A stretch of DNA of 64,000 bases, taken from positions 1,612,001 to 1,676,000 of the forward strand of contig NC_061154.1 in NCBI RefSeq assembly GCF_905220365.1, written 5' to 3'. Source of the DNA: Vanessa cardui. Taxonomy: Eukaryota > Arthropoda > Insecta > Lepidoptera > Nymphalidae. Made by a program: the position numbers and the translations under genes. The first letter of the stretch is position 1. Each line of letters opens with the position of its first letter. The notes below the pieces were generated by a model that was given only the letters and a program-made list of their open reading frames with translations, had not been told where the DNA came from and made no database searches. Of this stretch, positions 60,501-64,000 are shown in pieces.

Positions 60501-62737
60501 TAATCTCAGTGTGTTCTTATCTTTTGACAGATTTAATTGTTTACTAATGTTAAATAGGCAGGAGGCGATCGTTTTACCCCCACGGTGTGCTGTCTATAAA
60601 ATCACCAAATGTAAAATAAGCTTTTGAGCATAGATTTTCTTTTATCGCTTAAAAACGCTTCGCAACTTCGCCATTATTTCTCGAATAGGATAAAAAATTG
60701 TTATTATGTGACAAAGCGATTTATGAGGAAGGCTTAGGTTTATAATTAATTCATCAAGGTTTTTGTGTAAATAATTTGAAATACAACGATAATCGTTACA
60801 TGACATGTCGGAAAAATTTCAAATGCAAGCCGCCAAGGAGGTTTCATTTCAATAATAAAGATATTAAATATAGTTGAAAATGTCCAACCCATGTGAAGCC
60901 GGACCGGGATTTCTTTCTGAACAAGGCGTTCGTAGTGTCGAAATATCGACGGACGATCTCCGTGGTCGAGTGGTGTGTACACCGGTTTTCATGGGTACGC
61001 CACTCCGAGGTCCCGGGTTCGATTCCCGGCCAAGTCAATGTAGATTACCATTAGTTTTCCATGTTGTCTTGGGTCTCGGTGTTTGTGGTACCGTCGTTAC
61101 TTCTGATGTTCCATAACACAAGTGCTTTAGCTAGTTACATTGGGATCGAAGTAATGTATGTGATGTTGTCACATATTTATTTATTTATAAGTGTCCTTAT
61201 GTGTATCGTCAGATGAAATGCGACATGGACTCGCCTGAGATGTGGCAGACGGTGTGCGAGCACTGGCACATCCCGCGCTACTGCTACAACAACGTCAAGT
61301 CGATAAAGTACGACGCCAATATAAATCAGATCAACGAGATCGATGACTGTGTTGACATGAGCAGTTCCTCTGTCGTGCTTGATGGTAATTTCTTATACTA
61401 TTCGATGCATTTTGCAAGTGGTTAATTATTTATAGTTGAAGCGAAGAACGCTTGCATCTTTTTTTTTTTTTTATGGTGTAGGTTGGCGGACGAGCATATG
61501 GCCACCTGATGGTACCATCACCCATAGACAATGACGCTGTGAGAAATATTAACTATTCCTTACATCGTCACTGCGCCACTAACCTTGGGAACTAAGATGT
61601 TATTTCCCTTGTGCCTGTAGTTACACTGGCTCACTCACCCTTCAAACCGGAACACAACAATACTGACTACTGTTATTTGGCGGTAGAATAACTGATGAGT
61701 GGGTGGTACCTGCCCAGACGGGCTTGCACGAAGCCCTACCACCAAGTGATGATTGCGGGATGATTGAATCATCTTAACGGATGATTGCGGGTTCAAACCC
61801 AGAAAGCACCACAATTTCATGTGCTTAATTTGTGTTTATTATTCATCTCGCGCTCGGCGGTGAAGGAAAACATCGTGTGGAAACCTGCTTGTGTCTAATT
61901 TCATTTTTAGAGAACGGTATCTGTTTTTTAAAAGTGTGACTTGTTGTCTGTGTGTTTATGAATGTGCGTATAATATCGACTGAGAATAAACTATACAACT
62001 TGCCATCGATTGGCAGTTCAAAATTTAACTAAACACCTAATTGAAGTTTAAAAAAATCTATTTCCTTACTTTAATATGTATATTTATTTTATTATTATTA
62101 CTAGTATTCGCCCGTGGCTGCGCTAGCTTTTTAGGGTGTAGGTTGTCAGGCAAAAAGTAGCCTATATTCTTTCTTCGATATCAAGTTTGCTTTATGCAAA
62201 ATTTCATCAAATTCGGTTCAGCAGTTTGGTCGTGAAATAGAGACAGACAAACAGCCAGAGATACTTTCTTTATAATATTAATATAGATTTCATGTTTCGC
62301 AAAACAAGCATAACTTAAGAAACAGACAGAAACTTGAATTACCTAAAGTCAGAACCTTAAATTATGGACATAAAAAATATAAGTTTTGATGTAGTAAAAC
62401 TATATAATGATTAGCCGAACATAAAAGAATGTGAATGTTTAAATACTTTTAAAAATAAACTTAATAAATATATATTAGACAATATTAAGTAGCACTAGCC
62501 ATTCCATGTAACAAATAAAGACTTTCCACCAAGTAAACATTGAATAAAACCTTTTTTGAGGTTGGCACGTTTGAAAAGTTATGAGAGTGAATTTTTTAAT
62601 AATGCACGCACAGATCGAAACTACACAAAGTGCTCGCTAAACAGCTAATTATGACTCCAGTTAGTAGACAACTTATCACATTAAACTATGTTTATTTTGT
62701 TACTAATTGAAACTTACGCAGTTTTTAAATGTTTGAC

Positions 62738-62796
<59 letters not shown>

Positions 62797-63310
62797 TATA
62801 GGTTGGCAGACGAGCATATGGGCCACCTGATGGTAAGTGCTCACTATCACCCATAGACAATGACACTGTAAGAAATATTAACTATTCCTTACATCGTCAA
62901 TGCGCCACCAAACTTGGGAACTAAGATGTTATGTCCCTTGTGCCTGTAGTTACATATATTATAGTAATTATGAAATAAGAAATAAAATCACTATCATTAC
63001 ACATCATATTATCAGTATGTGTTTAACATTATGTAATCTCATGTAAGTGGACCTATGTTCTTATGAGAATATCATTAACCATGTTTCAGGCTACAAGTAT
63101 ACACCGAAGTGTAGAAACGGCACCGGTTACGTGAACCTCAACGAACCTTGCTCAATGAACTGCGAAGACAACGCTCTCTCAAACCTCATCAACTCGACCA
63201 AAGTGAACATGACCTGCGAGGACCAAATGCTGAACCTTCGTCTCTGTTCGTACGACATCAACGCTCTGGTCAACGTGACCAGTGGAACCGAATCGATTGG
63301 TGATTGCGAG
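48512..63310 (+). CDS. MFSD6: MFSD6-like major facilitator transporter, 5' part of gene (spliced)
   Basis: Five exons (48512-48569, 49922-50060, 60050-60269, 61213-61384, 63090-63310) join without frame breaks into the first 270 codons; the gene continues beyond the window. The product is a multi-spanning membrane protein of the MFS_1_like/MFSD6 family. Its substrate is not firmly established. The N-terminal order (LLPIKGHFFLFNAGTAPLVP, then LGFTSATVGLIYTILP, then the motif KPLFGVIADR) is diagnostic of this family. Residues about 140-270 form a hydrophilic region with 14 cysteines and six N-glycosylation sequons counting those just after the third helix, a large non-cytosolic loop. All junctions are GT-AG; phases are 1, 2, 0, 1, 0. 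The start is the only methionine before the conserved segment. Identification at family level is strong; orthology to MFSD6 rather than MFSD6L is not resolved. Confidence 0.88.
49922..50060 (+). CDS. MFSD6: MFSD6-like exon 2 (helices 1-2)
   Basis: The exon lies between AATCGTTTACAG and GTAAAT, 139 bp. The split codon joins to GGA, so the protein reads FNA-GTAPLVPYLSTYARQ and onwards. Helix 2 is within ATVGLIYTILPIFGLVAK. The loop motif KPLFGVIADR matches the G-x-x-x-D-R/K motif A of MFS carriers between helices 2 and 3. The upstream intron is 1.35 kb; the downstream one is nearly 10 kb. Confidence 0.92.
50061..51223. other. Intron 2, left part
   Basis: AT-rich; a repeated TATTATTATTAGATACTATACTT phrase near 51110-51160 marks a small local duplication. 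Nothing else recognised. Confidence 0.45.
51226..52460 (-). mobile_element. Mariner-family DNA transposon, inactive
   Basis: About 1.2 kb. The transposase lies on the minus strand. The left end follows a TA dinucleotide (51224-51225) and starts GGTTGAGGAAAAAGTTTCTT, consistent with a mariner inverted terminal repeat. I could not find a convincing complementary end on the right; the nearest candidate is an AACCT near 52456-52460, so that boundary is approximate. It sits in intron 2 of the MFSD6-like gene in antisense orientation. Confidence 0.8.
51299..52323 (-). pseudogene. Mariner transposase pseudogene
   Basis: A near full-length copy (about 341 codons expected) starts MSESKEEIRYILKF and ends KVMEQNGTYIL. 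The DNA-binding half includes KGKNATQAAKK and VWFKRLQAGNFDIKD. The catalytic half keeps the DD34D triad: the D of TGDEKW, the D of HHDNARPH, and the D of YSPDLAPSDFH, with 34 residues between the last two. Inactivating changes are a TGA at codon 34 (where glycine is expected), a one-base loss in an A-run at 51990-51996, TAG for the tryptophan of KRSW (51821-51823), and TAG for glutamate in the HYELLPP motif (51716-51718). Four independent lesions with otherwise good similarity indicate a moderately old, non-mobile copy. Confidence 0.92.
52539..52821 (+). mobile_element. Repeat B, near full length
   Basis: From GATAGCCGAGATGGTCCCGT through GATTGCGGCTTCAAACCCAG to TTACAGGCTGTTGTTTGTT. A small deletion removes GCGGTGAA. 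Confidence 0.9.
52822..53294. other. Intron 2 stretch
   Basis: Nothing recognised. Confidence 0.4.
53295..53440 (-). mobile_element. Repeat F, inverted and decayed
   Basis: GCCTAAGCTACTCCTTATTA, TATGAAAGTCAAAATCG and GAGATTAGCCAGTACAAACA; the middle of the core is partly lost. Confidence 0.6.
53700..54176 (-). mobile_element. Repeat G split by repeat A
   Basis: The left piece ACTGACTCGCCACGGCTTCG, then CATACTACAGAATGTGC, is the reversed 3' part. The right piece from about 54060, with AAAAACCGCATCCAAATCCG and GCGACTTTGTTTTATACTAT, is the reversed 5' part. An A copy and a (TA)-rich stretch lie between. Confidence 0.7.
53815..53997 (-). mobile_element. Repeat A, 5'-truncated, nested in G
   Basis: From the T-run and ATGGTATAGGTTGGCGGACG to GTAGTTACACTGGCTCACC; truncated about 100 bp short of the family 5' end. 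Confidence 0.85.
54177..54788. other. Intron 2 stretch
   Basis: AT-rich; nothing recognised. Confidence 0.4.
54789..55334 (-). mobile_element. Repeat E split by repeat A
   Basis: The tail part (ATAAGACAACGTCACATACA to GATTCCAATGTAAGT) is left. The remainder (TAGCTTAAGCACTTGTGTTA to TCGACCACGGAGGTCGTC) starts at about 55148. A 19-bp (GTA)n expansion sits at the right junction. Confidence 0.8.
54838..55130 (-). mobile_element. Repeat A, full length, nested in E
   Basis: Complete from the T-run to CCCTGCCACCAAGTA. Insertion at the AATGTAAGT of E with a possible short shared AAGT at the junction. Confidence 0.9.
55335..56246. other. Intron 2 stretch
   Basis: AT-rich; nothing recognised. Confidence 0.4.
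56247..56538 (-). mobile_element. Repeat B with 12-bp target duplication
   Basis: Flanked by TTCTAGTATGTA at 56235-56246 and 56539-56550. A (GTAAA)n-like tail lies left, the tRNA-like head right (GCACGCGTTCTAACCACTGG). A 20-bp deletion removes CGCTGTTCCAATGCGGGTTG. Confidence 0.92.
56551..56805. other. Intron 2 stretch
   Basis: Nothing recognised. Confidence 0.4.
56806..57022 (-). mobile_element. Repeat E, first of a tandem pair
   Basis: From GAGATAAATATTGGACAACG to CTCGACCACGGAGGTCGTCG. It shares private changes with the copy at 57238 (loss of GGTACC after GACCACAAACACC; ATTCAAGA for ACCCAAGA), and both are followed by CGT-TC-TAATATT. Confidence 0.85.
57037..57178 (-). mobile_element. Repeat C between the tandem E copies
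   Basis: (AAATC)n tail at left, ending CAAGAAACTCAGTAGTT. It separates two related E copies and so landed after, or together with, their duplication. Confidence 0.85.
57238..57413 (-). mobile_element. Repeat E, second of a tandem pair
   Basis: It begins within the element at CTGTGTTATGGAAAATCAGA and ends GACTACGGAGGTCATCG. Short additions (TCGAATCGAACCCTCGATCGGG; ATATACATACATAC) damage box B and box A. Confidence 0.85.
57419..57490 (+). mobile_element. Repeat A fragment
   Basis: TATTGGTGGCGTATTGGCCA, then GACGACGCCAATCTATGTATTGAT, a decayed piece from the middle of A. Confidence 0.5.
57491..57967. other. Intron 2 stretch
   Basis: AT-rich; nothing recognised. Confidence 0.4.
57968..58043 (+). 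mobile_element. Repeat A 3' fragment
   Basis: ATAGTTTCTATGAATGGTGA, TAGTTACCATCAGGTGC and GTTCGCCAACCTATTTTCAT followed by AAAAT, the last 75 bp of the family. Confidence 0.7.
58092..58394 (+). mobile_element. Repeat B, best preserved full-length copy
   Basis: From AGAGTCGAGATGGCCCAGTG, with box B GGGTTCAAACCC, to AGGCTGTTGTTGTTGTTGAT. It can be used as the reference: tRNA-like head about 75 bp, body with CTCAAAGGGAGAGGAGGCC, and (TTG)n tail. Confidence 0.93.
58721..59002. mobile_element. Foldback element
   Basis: Left arm 58721-58833 (AATTTTTATAAATAAAAAAA, CCGCCTTCAAAAATGAAC to AAGTCGGTGCC) and right arm 58889-59002 (GGCACCGACTTCAAAAGG to ATTTATAAAAATT) are near-perfect complements of about 113 bp around a 55-bp centre. 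It has the form of a foldback or MITE-like element. The CCGCCTTCAAAAATGAAC phrase is common in lepidopteran repeats by recollection. Confidence 0.85.
59003..59710. other. Repeat-like block next to the foldback
   Basis: Balanced composition and two open frames (59045-59257 plus, 59372-59632 minus) that do not match a family. The minus-sense reading starts CCATTTTGACAAT-like (GGCTGGGCCGATTTTGACAA), as in repeat F cores. The block ends GACGAATTGAGAACCTCCTC then TTTGAAGTCGGTTAAAAAAA, shared with 689-731. It is probably one mobile element with the foldback as part of it, but no second full copy is present to prove this. Confidence 0.45.
60050..60269 (+). CDS. MFSD6: MFSD6-like exon 3 (helix 3, loop start)
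   Basis: 220 bp between TTTATAATTTCAG and GTATGT. The split codon gives AGG. The exon then encodes FKIQKTLFILFQVVTIVSFS, a hydrophobic helix, and IYFIPENAS. After that the protein turns hydrophilic with four cysteines (LDCGN, RSCYQ, DQCKV, TVCK) and sequons NAS and NST. It ends in phase 0. The cysteine-rich part marks entry to the large loop, longer than the short helix 3-4 turn of a standard MFS carrier. Confidence 0.9.
60270..60949. other. Intron 3, left part
   Basis: Mostly AT-rich. About 60889-60915 (CCATGTGAAGCCGGACCGGG) resembles the GAAGCCGGGGCGGG end of repeat G. Nothing else recognised. Confidence 0.45.
60950..61192 (+). mobile_element. Repeat E next to the exon 4 acceptor
   Basis: Full length: GATCTCCGTGGTCGAGTGGT, box B GGTTCGATTCCC, body GGTGTTTGTGGTACCGTCGT, tail ATATTTATTTATTTATAAG. 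It ends about 20 bp before the acceptor AG (61211-61212). The SINE tail therefore supplies or borders the branch-point region of intron 3. Confidence 0.9.
61213..61384 (+). CDS. MFSD6: MFSD6-like exon 4 (loop)
   Basis: 172 bp between ATGTGTATCGTCAG and GTAATT. It encodes MKCDMDSPEMWQTVCEHW, HIPRYCYNNVKS and so on to DMSSSSVVLD plus one base. Four cysteines, no sequon, no membrane segment. Third positions are GC-rich, in sharp contrast with the introns. The polypyrimidine tract before the acceptor is weak (TCCTTATGTGTATCGTCAG). Confidence 0.88.
61437..61908 (+). mobile_element. Repeat B split by repeat A
   Basis: The head piece GAAGCGAAGAACGCTTGCATCTT (approximate) is cut by an A copy at 61459. 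The SINE then continues with GGATGATTGCGGGTTCAAAC to GCTTGTGTCTAATTTCATTT. It lacks its 3' third. A duplicated TGATTGCGGGATGATTGAATCATCTTAACGG region complicates the junction. Confidence 0.65.
61459..61747 (-). mobile_element. Repeat A, full length, in intron 4
   Basis: A 15-base T-run, ATGGTGTAGGTTGGCGGACG, to GCCCTACCACCAAGT. A deletion removes AGTGGTC near the 3' end. Antisense to the gene, 75 bp after exon 4. Confidence 0.92.
62097..62290 (+). mobile_element. Repeat I, complete
   Basis: TAGTATTCGCCCGTGGCTGC to GGTCGTGAAATAGAGACAGA and TTTATAATATTAATATAGAT. Confidence 0.75.
62291..62741. other. Intron 4 stretch
   Basis: Nothing recognised. Confidence 0.4.
62742..62794. repeat. (TA)n microsatellite fused to repeat A
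   Basis: About 26 uninterrupted dinucleotide units running directly into ATGGTATAGG of the A copy, replacing its T-run; the array probably grew from the tail. Confidence 0.95.
62793..62955 (-). mobile_element. Repeat A, 5'-truncated
   Basis: ATGGTATAGGTTGGCAGACG to CTTGTGCCTGTAGTTACAT. It is 135 bp upstream of the exon 5 acceptor. Confidence 0.85.
63090..63310 (+). CDS. MFSD6: MFSD6-like exon 5 (loop)
   Basis: 221 bp between AACCATGTTTCAG and GTACGT. After the split glycine codon it encodes YKYTPKCRNGTGYVNLNEPC to GTESIGDCEV, ending in phase 0. Six cysteines and four sequons (NGT, NST, NMT, NVT) make it the most heavily glycosylatable part of the loop. The next exon lies outside the window, where the remaining membrane helices are expected. 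Confidence 0.9.
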
Positions 63311-63333
63311 GTACGTTTGATAGGATAGATATT

Positions 63334-63627
63334 AACAGCCTGTAAATTCCCACTGCTGGGCTAAAGGCCTCCTCTCCCTTTGAGGAGAAGGTTTGGAACA
63401 TATTCCACCACGCTGTTCCAATGCGGGTTGGTGGAATACACATGTGGCAGAATTTCTATGAAATTTGTCACATGCAGGTTTCCTCACTATGTTTTCCTTC
63501 ACCGCTGAGCACTAGATGAATTATAAAGACAAATTAAGCACATGAATCAGCGGTGCTTGCCTGGGTTTGAACCCGCAATCATCCGTTAAGATGCACGCGT
63601 TCTAACCACTGGGCCATCTCGACTCTT
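63334..63627 (-). mobile_element. Repeat B, 23 bp after exon 5, with 11-bp duplication
   Basis: Full length from AACAGCCTGTAAATTCCCAC to TGGGCCATCTCGACTC. The flanks GGATAGATATT at 63323-63333 and 63628-63638 are identical. It is antisense to the host gene and very close to the 5' splice site of intron 5. Confidence 0.95.
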
Positions 63628-63910
63628 GGATAGATATTTTTTGTACGTAAAATATGAATGTGGTCATCGTCCCCAATAAACAGAAAACCATGTCTGTTTG
63701 TTGTGCCTGGAATTGATGATTTGTTAGATCCGATTGTTCTATAAGTAGATGCAACTTTGAATGGTCATATTAGTGTTGAATTAAATATAAAGTTCATTAT
63801 ATTAAAATTCGTTCAAAACTAGTCTACCAAGCAAACACTGTAAGTAACTTTTTCACCAAATTACTTTTAGAATATATCAGAAAACAACAATAAATTTCTT
63901 ATGTCTACTT

Positions 63911-64000
63911 TTTTATGGTATAGGTTGACGGACGAGCATATGGGCCACCAGATGGTAAGTGGTCACCCTCACCCATAGACAACAAGTAAGAAATATTAAC
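63911..64000 (-). mobile_element. Repeat A, cut by the window edge
   Basis: TTTTTATGGTATAGGTTGAC, GGACGAGCATATGGGCCACC onward; it contains a small deletion near ACAACAAGTAAG and continues beyond the window. Confidence 0.85.

Noticed and set aside
60950..61060. tRNA gene with GGTTCGATTCCC box B
   Set aside because: The sequence continues into the E SINE body and tail shared with five other copies.
1..64000. CRISPR array, bacterial operon or integrated virus
   Set aside because: No regular short direct repeats with unique spacers, no Shine-Dalgarno-led gene runs and no viral structural or polymerase gene; all signals are insect nuclear.

Overview
Organism and character. The window is AT-rich, intron-dominated insect DNA, almost certainly from a lepidopteran and probably a butterfly of the nymphalid type. 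The evidence is one clear spliced animal gene (an MFSD6-like transporter with GT-AG introns) and a dense set of short retroposons of lepidopteran style: a Metulj-like tRNA-derived SINE, a second tRNA-derived SINE, and a roughly 290-bp A-tailed family present about 20 times. There is also a decayed mariner. No operons, bacterial signals, CRISPR array or intact viral gene are seen. The species cannot be named from sequence alone.

Repeat names used here. A: about 290 bp, sense strand starts ACTTGGTGGTAGGGCTTTGT and ends in an A-rich tail after CGTCCGCCAACCTATACCAT. B: Metulj-like tRNA-derived SINE of about 300 bp, head GAGTCGAGATGGCCCAGTGG, tail CAGGCTGTTGTTGTT. C: about 145 bp, AACTACTGAGTTTCTTGCCG to an (AAATC/GATTT)n tail. 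D: GC-rich, about 185-255 bp, with GCATGCGTAAGCGAT. E: tRNA-derived SINE with box B GGTTCGATTCCC, about 230 bp. F: contains GGACCGATTTTGACGGGACT. G: about 250 bp, ending GCGAAGCCGGGGCGGGTCGC. H: about 190 bp LINE-like piece. I: about 190 bp, TACCCGCGGCTTCGCT to GTCGTGAAAGAGCGACAGAC. These groupings come from comparing copies within the window; library names are not confirmed.

Layout. 1-25 kb: no supported gene. It holds scattered repeats, a dead reverse-transcriptase fragment (6.2-6.5 kb) and a long stretch without recognisable features (11.5-15.3 kb). 25.3 kb: one isolated coding-like exon on the minus strand with consensus splice signals and a B SINE immediately upstream of its acceptor. 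26-36 kb: repeats and non-coding DNA, including a B SINE nested in an inverted B SINE. 36.4-36.55 kb: a GC- and CpG-rich block ending in GTAAGT, proposed as the promoter and 5' untranslated exon of the transporter gene. 36.6-48.5 kb: probable first intron, holding a G copy interrupted by an H piece and by a palindromic Penelope-like remnant. 48.5-64 kb: five coding exons of the MFSD6-like gene at 48512-48569, 49922-50060, 60050-60269, 61213-61384 and 63090-63310. They join in one frame and the gene continues past the right edge. Intron 2, about 10 kb, carries a full-length but broken mariner and many SINEs.

How parts relate. The reading frame runs from the start methionine through an N-terminal MFS segment and then a long cysteine-rich, N-glycosylation-rich loop spread over exons 3-5. 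SINEs have landed within about 20-30 bp of splice sites of this gene (upstream of exon 4, downstream of exon 5) and of the isolated minus-strand exon. Several insertions keep perfect target-site duplications, which allows relative dating of the repeat layers.
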